A DNA stretch of 64,000 bases, taken from the NCBI GenBank assembly GCA_009746045.1, contig RPFO01000154.1:4813137-4877136 (forward strand), given 5' to 3'. This stretch comes from Mesostigma viride. Lineage: Eukaryota > Streptophyta > Mesostigmatophyceae > Mesostigmatales > Mesostigmataceae. Shown piece by piece: positions 52,691 to 62,848 of the stretch. The first letter of the stretch is position 1, and each line of letters starts with the position of its first letter. The notes beneath the pieces were generated by a model. That model did not search any database, was not told where the DNA came from, and worked only from the letters and a program-made list of their open reading frames with translations. The position numbers were made by a program, and so were the translations under genes.

Positions 52691-53120
52691 CCACAAGCCC
52701 TGGCAGGCACCTCCAACCACCTCAGACTAGGGAATACATACCAGTAGTGTAGATTAGTCAGGCTTAGCCTAGCATGTGGCCCACGCGCATGTGCGCCCAT
52801 AATGGCCCCCATGGATGATGCCTTAAGAATTTAGCCACGCCATGCCTATGCAGAGAGATGCTCTCTGTCGAGAAGCCATGCCCTAGCTCTTGTATAGCCA
52901 TGATGATCTTCCCCACCTATGACTGGCTCCCCTTAGCAGGGAGTTGCCCGAAACTCTGGGTGGTGCAGGTGCCCTAGTGCACCTAGAGCAAGTGTTGTTT
53001 ACATTCCCACCCTTGCGGGAAGTAGCCTAGAATGTATTATGGGCCATATGCCCCTTCTCAGGGATATGTGCTACATCATCTCCCAATTCGGAGTTATGTT
53101 ACAATTCAATTCAATTCAAT
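52691..53120 (+). other. 3' region of ORF1-only element 1
   Basis: About 430 bases with no gene, ending in the CAATT tail. No reverse-transcriptase sequence lies between ORF1 and the tail. Confidence 0.75.
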
Positions 53121-53133
53121 TCAAGCTTCTCAT

Positions 53134-54187
53134 GCGGCTCATCCTGAACCGCCTGCGCACGGCCCTGGATGGTCACCTCAGCGAGACTCAGCACGGCTTC
53201 CGTTCAGGTCGCAACACAGTACAGGCGCTCTTCGCTACTCGCCGACTTGTGGAGGAACTGCAACGCCTTCAGCCTGGTGAGTCCCCTTTGCACCTTGTGC
53301 TGGTGGACTTCATCAAAGCCTCCCATTCGGTTTTCTGGCCTGCGCTTTGGGACATCCTCGAGCTGTTCCGGATCCCCCGCCCCCTTATTCAATGCTGTCA
53401 TCCGCAACCTGTATGAAGGGTCCACCACTTCGGTGCGCACTTCTTACGGGACCACGCCACCATGCCCTTTATAGAGGGGTGTGTGGCAGGGCTGCGTGCT
53501 GTCGCCCTACCTGTTCATTATTGTGGTCGAATACGTAATGATTCAGGCGCGCAAGCGATTTGCCCGCATCGTGGGTACTAAGGGAACCAGGGGTGCTAGG
53601 TTGGTAACCACTTCTGGCATGGCGGGGCGGAAACGGAGATTCGGCTGGCAGACATCATCTACGCAGACGACACCACCCTCTTCGAGGACACTGGGCACGT
53701 GCAGACATGGCTTGACTGCCTGGCTATCGACGCCCGGGCAGTGGGGCTTGAGGTCCGCAAGAAGACAGAGGCTCTGGCGATTGGGCTCACCCACTCACCG
53801 CCACCCCTCTTTCTCCTTGACGGCTCTCGAGTCCAGTATCGGGACCGCGTCAAGCTGCTGGGCAGCCTGCTTCCCAGCTGCGAGGTTGATGTGGACCACC
53901 GCATCTCCCTCGCCTGGCACGCTTTACGCCAGTACCGGGCCCTGTGGCGCAAGCCCCTGGGCAAGATCGAGAAACAGGACCTGTTCAAGGTCCTCGTCCT
54001 TCCTGCATGTTCTTACATACGGGGCCGAGACGTGGACCCTCACCGCCGACCTGGCCCGCAAGCTAGACGGCGCGGTCACCAACATGCTGCGCTCCATTTT
54101 CAGAGTAGGATATGTTGCTCATGTCCGCAATGAGGACCTGTACCAGGGCATGCCATATATCACCAGCCCGGCGCCGGCCTGCAGCTA
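53134..54187 (+). pseudogene. LINE1 ORF2: RT palm, thumb and C-terminus
   Basis: Resumes at MRLILNRLRTALDGHLSETQHGFRSGRNT. The motif A region reads FIKASHSVFW where LINE2 has FIKAFDSVFW, so the catalytic Asp is lost here. Then QGCVLSPYLFIIV, and IIYADDTTLFEDTG with YADD intact. Frameshifts at about 53395 and 53580 and a TAG at 53475 break it. A MITE is inserted at 54188. Confidence 0.85.
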
Positions 54188-54618
54188 CCGTAGTGGCTAG
54201 AATCTATTTACGAATAATGTTTACGAATACCCCCCCGAAAATGCTTGAAATCCGGGTTCATTTTGGCCCGGAAATCATGAAACCCGGGGTACGCTTTGGG
54301 CGCCGCGCTGGCGTTTCCAGCGTCGCGCCGCGCCGCGCAGCGTTTTGCCGCGCATCACATGGCATACCTACTAGGTACCTAGGTATCTATTAATTTATCA
54401 ACTCACATTTCTCACTACAGATAGGTATGAACAAGGGCAATTACCTAAGTACGTGGCGGGGTAGCAAAGCCAATGGCCTAGTACTAGCGTTTGGCACAAA
54501 CGGGGCCCAGGCCACGGAAATGTGCAAAACCGGGATGGAAAACCCTCGGAAACAGGAAATCCGGGACCAAAAACCCTCGGAAATATAATTATTCGTAAAT
54601 AGATTCTGCCCACTACGG
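54188..54618. mobile_element. 431-bp MITE with TA duplication
   Basis: Inverted ends CCGTAGTGGCTAGAATC... and ...GATTCTGCCCACTACGG pair over about 32 bp with one gap. TA flanks both sides (54186-54187 and 54619-54620), and the undisturbed LINE2 sequence has a single TA at that point. TA target and size fit a Tc1/mariner-type MITE. No ORF. Confidence 0.88.
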
Positions 54619-54620
54619 TA

Positions 54621-55109
54621 GAAGGGCACCTAGCTCGCATGCACCAACCAGGTAGACACCTCACGTGGCCCCCCCGCGGGACTGCGCCCAGCTCAGCCTG
54701 GCCGGCACCTTCTGACGTGGGCCGGGCCCCGTGATGTTAGACGCCGCAAGGCCCGCACCTTCAAAGAACAGCTAGTAGAGGACATGGGGGGCCTAGGCCT
54801 CTCCGTGATTTGGAAGAAGATGATGGACAAGGCCAAGTGGGCCCAGGTCATAGAGGACAACGAGCCCCCCTTTGTGGGGAAGCGCCCGCGTGTGCAAACC
54901 CGCGGGAGGCACGCCAGACAGCTCCCCTAGGGCAGCGTGATGCTGTTTAGATAGATGTTGTAGTTAGTGATGCTGTTAGATAGATGTTGTAGGTCGCTGA
55001 TGTAGATAGATTAGACCGGTAGGACTGTTTGCACCTGGCATCCATCCATCGGGGTTAATGCTCCGTGACTCCCCAACGGGAGCACGAGTCTAATTAATTA
55101 ATTAATTAA
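54621..55109 (+). pseudogene. LINE1 3' end: ORF2 tail, 3' UTR and hairpin
   Basis: Matches LINE2 62024-62283 to GAGCCCCCC and then continues in its own 3' UTR (about 54930-55058). It includes a 22-bp repeat (TGATGCTGT..AGATAGATGTTGTAG, 54940-54990). Ends with the hairpin and TAAT tail shared with other LINE ends at 60114 and 63175. Confidence 0.8.
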
Positions 55110-55123
55110 TTAACATATGGTCT

Positions 55124-55440
55124 GCATGGACCGCTCTACCACATTCCACATTAGCGCTATCAGTGCCTTGTATCATATTCGGTATTGTGGGGACCCCAGG
55201 GGAAGAGCAGTTGTCGGCAGCCAGTCAACTGGCCTGGGTATGGCTTCGCACAAATATGCTACTGATATGTGATCAGGTCTATCCGGACGGAACGAGACGG
55301 TTTTTAAAGTGCGGCACGAGTACACCGCCAAAGCAGCCGTGGTGCGGCGGTTTATCTTCCTCTGGAACTCATCAATGCGTCGCGCTTGGCTGTATATTAC
55401 ACCGTCCGCATTGGAAGTTTTAAATAAATAATTAGCTTCT
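55124..55440 (+). pseudogene. LINE-Z continuation after LINE1
   Basis: Continues from IWS: AWTALPHSTLALSVPC ... QLAWVWLRTNMLLICDQVYPDGTRRFLK, then after a one-base shift RHEYTAKAAVVRRFIFLWNSSMRRAWLYITPSALEVLNK and a stop. The frame resumes over the LINE1 insertion, which confirms the join. An inverted 22-bp copy of its end lies at 57472-57493. Confidence 0.62.
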
Positions 55441-55771
55441 GGAAAATGTTCTGGCTGAAAACCATAAAAAAACCAAAAGAAAATTAATTAATTAACTCCG
55501 GGGGCTGAGGACTGGACTCAACAAACAAACAAACAAAATTAATTAATGTGGGCACGGGGTCGTCGCCCTGTGAGAAAACAAACAAACACTTTATATTATA
55601 TAATATAAAGTACATAAAACCTTCGAAATTACCTTGGACAGGCGGGGAACATGAAATATCGTGAAAATCGAAAAAAAACCGCGAGACGCAGGCCGAGCGC
55701 GGGGTGACTGAGGCGCGAACCAAGTGAACCGCTTTTGCATCCAGCAATCCACGCTCTACAGTACTGCCTCG
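55441..55771. other. Low-complexity intergenic stretch
   Basis: AATTAATT and CAAACAAAC repeats (55482-55590) and AT-rich sequence. No gene seen. Similar CAAA/TTAA stretches recur at 57294-57385, possibly tails of short retroelements. Confidence 0.6.
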
Positions 55772-57073
55772 CCGGGTTGGTCAGTACGCCGTACGGAGCC
55801 GCAAAAATACGGGAAAACGTACACTGAAGGCCTCCGCCGTATATACGCGTACTTTACTTCAGAATACGCGGTTTGGACTTGGAATTTTTCGTTGGTACCA
55901 GCGGGCAGCGGGCACTGGCGCGGTGCCCAGGTTCTGGGCGCGGCGCGTTCACTGCACATTTGAGATTTTTACTACTAGAAGTAGATGCGTACAGTTCTTT
56001 CCATAAAGCGCAAGCCTTGCAAAATCTTTGGCCGGTAGGAGACAGCTAGGACTAGGTACATAACGCATAATGCCAGCAAATGCCAGCTGTGCTACTGACG
56101 GTGTAATGCAATATAGCGACGACGAGGCCAGTGCGACTGTGCGACAGTGTGCAGCCATTTTCGATTTGCAGCCATGAAGAAGAAAGGGCCTGAATGGGAT
56201 TTGGTTCTCGAGAAGAAAGAAGCAGTCGATCACAGATGCTGTTAGTAACAAAACGCAGTTTGTGTCGAATACGTTCTGCTCATTTTGCAACAAGAAGTTC
56301 TCATACGGGGCGGGGGCAATCAGCGTATTCCGAGTCCGTGCACACTTTGCCGGAATCGCAGGGGAAGGGATGTTACCCTGCGACAAAATTCCACCGAATA
56401 TCCGGAGCAGGTTTCTCAGGATTGCTAACAACAAGTTGCAGAAGTCAGACGCCAAGAAGCAGCACAAGTTGAACAGGGCAATGGCGGAGATGGGAGGGGC
56501 TGCGCCGGCTGACTTGTCGTCGGTTCCCAGCAAAGGCCAGCTGAGCATCACCAAACGGCTGGTTCCCGTCGACGAGAAAGGTGTCCAGCTGCTGGCTGCC
56601 GAATTTTTCATCGAGAACGGCATTGCCTTCAATGCGGCTGAGAGCGCCTCTTTCAAGCAGATGGTGGCCGGCATGATCCAGTACAAAGGAGGGCACGTCA
56701 CCCCTCCTTCTCGGAAGTTGTGTCTTATGTCCTCTCATGCATTATATAGTGGATGGCTTTCCTTACAATTAACTAATTAATTGATTCCTTACATTTCCCG
56801 TTGCAGTCTGCTCCCCCCAGCATTTAACAAATCATAATCAGATAGGATTGCAGGGCATAAATTGATGGAAGATGTTAATAAGTAAGCATATACACCAAAT
56901 TTCAGTTGCAATAACTGCATGACCATCATCAAGGAGCGTGCTAATTGGGTGACTGACAATTGGACCACAAAAACTGTCGCGTATTTTACCGCCGCGTATT
57001 TTACACCCCCCACGTATAATACGCGTATTTTAGGTCCGCGTATTATACCCCGTACCCGTATTTGCCAACCCGG
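55772..57073 (+). mobile_element. hAT2: 1.3-kb hAT deletion derivative
   Basis: Perfect 8-bp duplication ctgcctcg (55764-55771 and 57074-57081). Inverted ends CCGGGTTGGTCAGTACG and, on the other strand, CCGGGTTGGCAAATACG. Subterminal repeats rich in GCGTATT. Size and layout match hAT1 (about 1.32 kb) but the ends differ, so it is a second family or subfamily. It holds only the first part of a transposase. Confidence 0.92.
56174..56780 (+). pseudogene. hAT2 transposase N-terminal fragment with BED finger
   Basis: ATG at 56174 (MKKKGPEWDLVLEKKE), one frame change near 56245, then SNTFCSFCNKKFSYGAGAISVFRVRAHFAG ... MLPC, a C-x2-C...H...C BED-type zinc finger. Then a Lys-rich stretch and ENGIAFNAAESASFKQMV, the hAT core entry motif. 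The DDE catalytic core and dimerisation domain are absent. Such N-terminal products can bind transposon ends without cutting. Confidence 0.75.
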
Positions 57074-57081
57074 CTGCCTCG

Positions 57082-58721
57082 GCAGGGCACGTCGGTCGGT
57101 ACTCAGTAGAGGCTGAGGCCTGAGCGTGTCTACAGATGTACATGTAAGATGTACTACTCATGTGCGATACAATTATGGGCCTTGAGCAATTAAATAGGGT
57201 ATCACTGACCTGAGACCTCCACTGACTATAGCCTGTGGCCGCCGAAAGGGGGGCCGCCGGGCCGGGTTGGGGACGGCGTGTACCATATCTACCAAACAAA
57301 CAAAAGAAATTTAATTAAATAAGTACCCACGTGCCTTGAACGGCTGCAGGACAAACAAACAAACAAAAGGTTTTAATTAAATAATAAAAACCCGGGACTC
57401 TAACTGGCTCCCCAACAAACAATCCAGGGTTATTCGTAATGCAAATACGGCAAAAATTGACCCATAATAACAAACTTCCAATGCGGACGGTGTATTGGCG
57501 CAAGAACAACACAAGGTGTGGGACCCCGGGCCCAACCAATCAACCATGACTGACAAGCTGATGAGCCCCCCGACTACAGCAGAGCTTTTCCGTCCATGAT
57601 CTCCTAGGACGTAACAGGGTCTTTAATTGCCGTACTGGTTCCTCACAGTGACTTGACGAGAGTCACCTGGCTTCCGTCCCTGGTCACATAATGCTCCCTT
57701 CTAAACATATCACCTACCACCTTATACAGTACACATTGGATAACCAGCTGGTCGATACGTGGACCGCGGGTCGTGGTACCCCTTTACCTAACGATATTCC
57801 CATTGGTTAATGAAAAATACCCATTTAGTAATTACCCCTGATTTACCCCTGATTTACCCGGAAATTTCCCCGAAAAAAACTTGCGGATGCCAGAAATTTG
57901 CTCACGTGGCAACGTACTGGCAAAGGAGTACTGCGAGCAGCTGCGATCGAGGGAGCTACATCATTCTGTAGAGTGTAGAGCTGCTGCGAGCCATGGACCC
58001 ATGGTCTACGATACAGTTGCTGATTCTGTCATTATGAACGTCATCAATAATGCATTATGCAATTGCGTAAGATTGTACAACGCATTCAATCAGGTACACT
58101 TCCTGCAGGTCGGTAATGTGCCAGGAGAGCTAATGGCGTGAACGGAAACGAAGCATTGCGGGTAGCCTACTGCCCCTCAGCCGTGCAACTAATTAGATAA
58201 ACAAGGTGATCAAAGCTTTGAAAAAATACATAAAAGCCGCTGGCCAAGGCAGAATGAAACATGGCACAGTGCGGGTAGATGCGTAAATAAATAATGTCGC
58301 ACCATCGCGGGTTTGAGGAAACTAAACAAGAGATAGCATTTGGCACGCGTTTACTGCCAGTATCGTGACGACCATTCTTTTATCATTTGCTTTTTCGAAT
58401 CGGCGGGCGGGTCGGGTCCTCCTCTGCCAGAGTTACGGGGAGCTGTGGAATGAAGATAAATAAGGATAAGCCCTCCCACATTTGTATTGCCTCCCGCGCC
58501 ACGTCGACTCGCTCGGTTACATGTCAATTTTGAAACTCCCAACGCGGGCCTGGGCGATAAGGGAGTCGGAATTTAGTTTCCAAACTCGTGCAATTGCCGC
58601 TCAGGGCTGCTGGCGGTGCGTCCTACACCGTGTAGTTGGCAGGCGTTGTCGAAGCAATATATAGCAATCCCGATCTGCTGAATTGCGTCCAGGCCAACGG
58701 ACATAGCCCTTGAATTCCACG
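57082..58721. other. Intergenic region upstream of the MOC1-like gene
   Basis: Contains CAAA/TTAA repeat patches (57294-57385), the inverted LINE-Z copy (57472-57493) and AT-rich DNA. An open frame at 57881-58141 (86 codons with a non-ATG start) has no recognisable domain, and I do not call it a gene. The promoter of the downstream gene should lie in the last few hundred bases. I see no confident TATA box. Confidence 0.5.
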
Positions 58722-59837
58722 ATGAATCCGGCTTTTGTGGGACTCGCGGTCGAGCTCCCTGCTGGGCATCTGCGGATTCTGTGCAGAAAGGGACTTCCCA
58801 AGGCCTGGCATTCCGTGCATCGCGCTGCCCATCGGCTGCCTGCTCTCCCATCACATCCAACCACGGTGCCCGCTTCAAACCCGCCACCGGTTGTCCCACA
58901 ACGTAGCCCATCCCACCACATGCCTGGCGCCTCCTCGAGGCTGCCACGTGGCGCGCTGCTGGGCAATGCGGCCTTGTCCAATCGCCCAGCAAGGGGTTGC
59001 GGCTACAGGGTGCGGTGTGCCGGCGGGCTGGCAGCGGGTCAACACGGGGACAATGATGGCCCCCTCACGGTCCTCGGGATCGACCCGGATGCTGGGGGCG
59101 CCATCGCGGTGTTGCGCGTGTACCCCGCAACGCCGCACACGCCCGCCAACAAGGCGGGTGCGGGGCCAACCCCCTACTCGATGGAGGTCTTTGACGTCCC
59201 CACCCACCTGCTGCTGTCGTCCAGCGGCAAGGCTTCTCGCAAGCGGCACGACGCGATGGCCATGGCTGACCTGATATCATCCCTGCGGCTGCCACGTGGT
59301 GCGTCGGCATTGGTGGAGGCCCCTCGGCCGCTCCCCTTTGACGGCAGCCTCTCCCATGTGGCCACGGGTATGGGCTTTGGCGTGTGGGTGGGCCTGCTGG
59401 CGGCGCACGGCATTGATGCGCAGCAGGTGCCCGCCACCACGTGGAAGCGTGGCATGGGGCTGACCAAGCGGGCGACCAGGGGCAGCAAGGGGAGCAACGG
59501 GAGCGATGCCAGCATGACGGAGGGCAAGGGGGCAGACGCCAGCGTCAAGGAGGACCGTGCCACCGCCGCGCGCCGCAAGAAGGAGGAGAGCCGCGCGCTC
59601 GCCTTGGCCATGTTCCCCGAGCTGGCGCTCGCGTTGCGCCGCAAGAAGGACCACGGGCGCGCCGAGGCAGTGCTGCTGGCCGCGTACGGTGTCAAGGGGC
59701 AGCCCGTGTTTGGGATGTGGCAGCAGCGCGCCAAGGATGCCGCAGCCGTCACGGTGGCTGGCGGCAATGGTGGCAACGAAGAGGAGGAGGAGGTAGAGGG
59801 CGCTGTCGATGATGAGCTGGTGGGGGTGGCCGAGTAG
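58722..59837 (+). CDS. MOC1: Chloroplast Holliday-junction resolvase, MOC1 family
   Basis: 371 residues from the ATG at 58722. The N-terminal 100 residues are Ser/Pro/Arg/His-rich with few acids, as in a chloroplast transit peptide. The RuvC-like fold follows: GIDPDAGGAIAVL (catalytic Asp, about residue 121), ALVEAP (Glu, about 197), a Gly-rich GMGFGVWVGLL segment and Trp-Lys-Arg, then ESRALALAMFPELALALRRKKDHGRAEAVLLAAYG with the last acidic/His-containing motif (about 310). MOC1 resolves recombination junctions so that chloroplast nucleoids segregate. A low-complexity insert (GSKGSNGSDASMTEGKG) precedes the last motif. No intron is visible, which is unusual for an algal nuclear gene. Confidence 0.85.
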   Translation: MNPAFVGLAVELPAGHLRILCRKGLPKAWHSVHRAAHRLPALPSHPTTVPASNPPPVVPQRSPSHHMPGASSRLPRGALLGNAALSNRPARGCGYRVRCAGGLAAGQHGDNDGPLTVLGIDPDAGGAIAVLRVYPATPHTPANKAGAGPTPYSMEVFDVPTHLLLSSSGKASRKRHDAMAMADLISSLRLPRGASALVEAPRPLPFDGSLSHVATGMGFGVWVGLLAAHGIDAQQVPATTWKRGMGLTKRATRGSKGSNGSDASMTEGKGADASVKEDRATAARRKKEESRALALAMFPELALALRRKKDHGRAEAVLLAAYGVKGQPVFGMWQQRAKDAAAVTVAGGNGGNEEEEEVEGAVDDELVGVAE

Positions 59838-60534
59838 CCGCACGCATTGTGACACTATGCATGGGTGCATGCTCCCATGACCCAACCAGTGGACCCGTGT
59901 CTGAGATTGAATGCACCATGATGGAGGCCTTTCGCACGGCTTGTCCTAGCTGGTGGCTTAGATCAATCTAGAAGGGACATTTTTCCTCGTTACCCCTTTG
60001 GGGTGGCACTGATATAATACCCAGCACATGAAGAAACTATGCTTCTTCTGAGTTTCGGGTCAGGTTCCTTTCAGATTGGGGAGACGTCCGCTATATCTTA
60101 ATTTGGGAATTCAGTGCTCCGTGGTCCCCCAACGGGACACGAGACTAATGAATTATTCATTCTTTTGAGACTATCTAACCAAGGCACCCCTGCAGGTGAA
60201 CATTAGGTGTCAGGAAGCTGCTGGTTATTTCACATGTCAAGTGACTGACTCCAAATGGTTACAAGAATGAAACTGTGACTTGCTGTGCATATTTTTTATT
60301 TGTCCCTCTTGGCCGGTGTGGGCGCAACCCGAGGTGCTTATCTTAAGGCCTCAACGCGACTGCGTGAGCCTCACCCTGATCCTAGGTTCGATCTTTTTCA
60401 AAAATATACTACTATTAAATTATAAGATGCCTCTGTTGGGGGGTCCCGTAGCACACATTCCATGGACAGATGGGGGTGAGTGGTACCTGAGCCGCGCGGG
60501 GATCTAATCTATGCTAGGCTAATCTAGTCTGCTC
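59838..60534. other. Downstream region with a LINE 3' tail
   Basis: No gene. Includes the shared LINE hairpin at 60114-60145 (GTGCTCCGTGGTCCCCC...GGGACAC) followed by an AATGAATTATTCATTC tail, so a severely 5'-truncated LINE or related short element ends here. The rest, 60166-60534, shows nothing I can assign. Confidence 0.55.
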
Positions 60535-62283
60535 CCAGCCGCCGCCGCCCGCCCGGCCGCCCTGGTCGGCGGCCCTGCCGGGCCCCCGGCCCCGCCCAGG
60601 TCAGCGGCGGACTACCTAGTCCCCCCGCTGATCGGCCCTCTTGGCGACCCGTCAGACATGCCTCCTTTCACCTCTCGCGAGGTCACGGAGGCGGTCCAGC
60701 GCCTGCGTTATGACGCAGCCACCGGCTCCGACGAGATTCCAGCCGCAGTTGTGAAACTTGCAGCCGAATTCGAGGACACTGGTGTTATGCTGCTCTTCCG
60801 GGAAATCTGCAACCGCCTTCTGCTGTCGCGCAACCGCCTCCAGCGGCCTGGCAACACAGTTTTCGCACGATGCTGTACATGAACAAGGGGTCGCCAGCCG
60901 ACCCCGGCAACTACAGAGGGGTGTGCATTCAAAGCGCCCCCCTCAAGCTTCTCATGCGGCTCATCCTGAACCACCTGCGCACGGCCCTGGATGGTCACCT
61001 CAGCGAGACTCAGCACGGCTTCCGTTCAGGTCGCAACACAGTACAGGCGCTCTTCGCTACTCGCCGACTTGTGGAGGAACTGCAGCGCCTTCAGCCTGCT
61101 GAGTCCCCTCTGCACCTTGTGCTGGTGGACTTCATCAAAGCCTTCGATTCGGTTTTCTGGCCTGCGCTTTGGGACATCCTCGAGCTGTTCCGGATCCCCC
61201 GCCCCCTTATTCAATGCTGTCATCCGCAACCTGTATGAAGGGTCCACCACTTCGGTGCGCACTTCTTACGGGACCACGCCACCATGCCCTTTACAGAAGG
61301 GTGTGTGGCAGGGCTGCGTGCTGTCGCCCTACCTGTTCATTATTGTGGTCGAATACGTAATGATTCAGGCGCGCAAGCGATTTGCCTGCATCGTGGGTAG
61401 GGAACCAGGGGTGCAGGTTGCCAACCGTTTCTCAGTGGCATGGCGGGGCGGAAACGGAGATTCGGCTGGCAGACATCATCTACGCAGACGACACCACCCT
61501 CTTCGAGGACACTGGGCACGTGCAGACGTGGCTTGACTGTCTGGCTATCGACGAGGCCCGGGCAGTGGGGCTTGAGGTCCGCAAGAAGACAGAGGCTCTG
61601 GCGATTGGGCTCACCCACCCACCGCCACCCCTCTTTCTCCTTGACGGCTCTCGAGTCCTGCTGTATCGGGACCGTGTCAAGCTGCTGGGCAGCCTGCTTC
61701 CCAGCTGCGAGGCTGATGTGGACCACCGCATCTCCCTCGCCTGGCACGCTTTACGCCAGAACCGGGCCCTGTGGCGCAAGCCCCTGGGCAAGATCGAGAA
61801 ACAGGACCTGTTCAAGGTCCTCGTCCTTCCTGCATGTTCTTACGTACGGGGCCGAGACGTGGACCCTCACCGCCGACCTGACCCGCAAGCTAGACGGCGC
61901 GGTCACCAACATGCTGCGCTCCATTTTCAGAGTAGGATATGCTGCTCATGTCCGCAATGAGGACCTGTACCAGGGCATGCCATATATCTCCAGCACCATT
62001 AAGCAGCCCGGCGCCGGCCTGCAGCTAGAAGGGCACCTAGCTCGCTCGCACCCGAACCAGGTAGACACCTCACGTGAGGTCCCCCTGCGGGACTGCGCCC
62101 AGCTCAGCCTGGCCGGCACCTTCTGACGTGGGCCGGGCCCCGTGATGCTAGACGCCGCAAGGCCCGCACCTTCAAAGAACAGCTAGTAGAGGACATGGGG
62201 GGCCTAGGCCTCTCCGTGATTTGGAAAAAGATGATGGACAAGGCCAAGTGGGCCCAGGTCATAGAGGACAACGAGCCCCCCCA
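60535..62283 (+). mobile_element. LINE2: second copy of the LINE1 family, truncated at both ends
   Basis: Begins at the Pro/Ala-coding CTGCTCCCAGCCGCC, equivalent to 50339 of LINE1, and ends at GAGCCCCCC without 3' UTR, hairpin or tail. It lacks the two insertions of LINE1 and therefore shows the undisturbed sequence at both sites. Confidence 0.85.
60658..62126 (+). pseudogene. LINE2 reverse transcriptase, frame-shifted
   Basis: RT N-terminus (FTSREVTEAVQRLRYD), HGFRSGRNTVQALFATRRLVEEL, motif A LVDFIKAFDSVFW with Asp present, QKGVWQGCVLSPYLFIIV, motif C IIYADDTTLFEDTG, then the thumb region (VKLLGSLLPSCEADVDHRISLAW) and C-terminal tail. Frame changes are needed near 60840, 61200 and 61400 and again downstream. 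All RT motifs are recognisable, but it cannot encode a working enzyme. Confidence 0.87.
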
Positions 62284-62561
62284 GTAAGGAGTGCTAACGC
62301 ACAGGAGCGGTTGTATTTGTTGCTTGAGAGCACAGAGAGCTTGGTTGGCAATGAATTGCTTGCTCATTAGAAAATAGGTTTACCCTTTATCAACGTTCCT
62401 CTCACTGACCGCGCTGCCAGTGACCGTTGGGTGCAGACCGTTGGCCCAAGGCCGCACGATGACAGGTAGCAGTCTAGTCACAGCATCGTGTGATCACAGA
62501 TCAATCCACTCTGCAGTATGTTCCCTATCTTGGATACTCTAGTACCGTCCAATGGCAGGAC
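62284..62561. other. Unassigned stretch between LINE2 and ORF1-only element 2
   Basis: No gene or repeat recognised. The last 11 bases, aatggcaggac (62551-62561), are the left copy of a target duplication. Confidence 0.5.
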
Positions 62562-62848
62562 CTTCACCTTCCCCTCCCCTGAGGATAAGCAGCGGTTCCT
62601 CTCTCGTCGCAACTAGGTTGCACGACCTCACCTGGACGCTGGATGACGACCTGACCCCCGCTCAGCTACAGCAGCGACGCGACCTGTGGCCGGAATACCT
62701 CCGCCATAAGCAGGACCCCCAGAAGCTAGCCCAAGGTGTACTGGAGGGGCGGGGACCTGATGATCAACCACAAGATGTGGACGCCCCCTGGCAGCGGGCT
62801 AGAATAGCAATAGCCCTAGCTTGTAACCATTGGAGTCACTGCCGCTAA
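62562..62848 (+). pseudogene. L1-type ORF1 C-terminus
   Basis: Reads LTWTLDDDLTPAQLQQRRDLWPEYLRHKQDPQ, matching the end of the ORF1 at 51640-52690 (LDGDLTMAQQQRRRELWPTYLQLRQ). The D-L-T...R-R...L-W-P pattern is the C-terminal domain of L1 ORF1 proteins. Truncated at its 5' end by insertion. Confidence 0.7.

Larger units (their letters stand above)
50766..53120 (+). mobile_element. ORF1-only LINE-like element 1 inserted in LINE1
   Basis: The duplication is tcaagc[c/t]tctcat (50753-50765 and 53121-53133). The 3' tail is a CAATT repeat (53100-53120), typical of target-primed insertion. Coding content is an ORF1 (about 51600-52690) with no endonuclease or RT. It contains a 49-bp tandem duplication at about 51185-51272. 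Bases 50766-51450 hold only a short unassigned frame (50921-51127). Confidence 0.78.
49850..55109 (+). mobile_element. LINE1: 5'-truncated non-LTR retrotransposon with two insertions
   Basis: Flanked by the 14-bp duplication TTAACATATGGTCT at 49836-49849 and 55110-55123. It ends with hairpin TGCTCCGTGACTCCCC...GGGAGCA (55059-55084) and a TAAT repeat tail. It carries the ORF2 linker, RT and C-terminal region, and is split by an ORF1-only element (50766-53120) and a MITE (54188-54618). Without these it is about 2.5 kb. Confidence 0.88.

Noticed and set aside
57881-58141. 86-codon hypothetical gene
   Set aside because: Non-ATG start, no domain and no second copy to compare. It lies in decayed intergenic DNA.
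59174-59885. Long minus-strand frames opposite the MOC1-like gene
   Set aside because: GC-rich codon bias leaves the antisense frames open. Only the plus frame shows conserved motifs.
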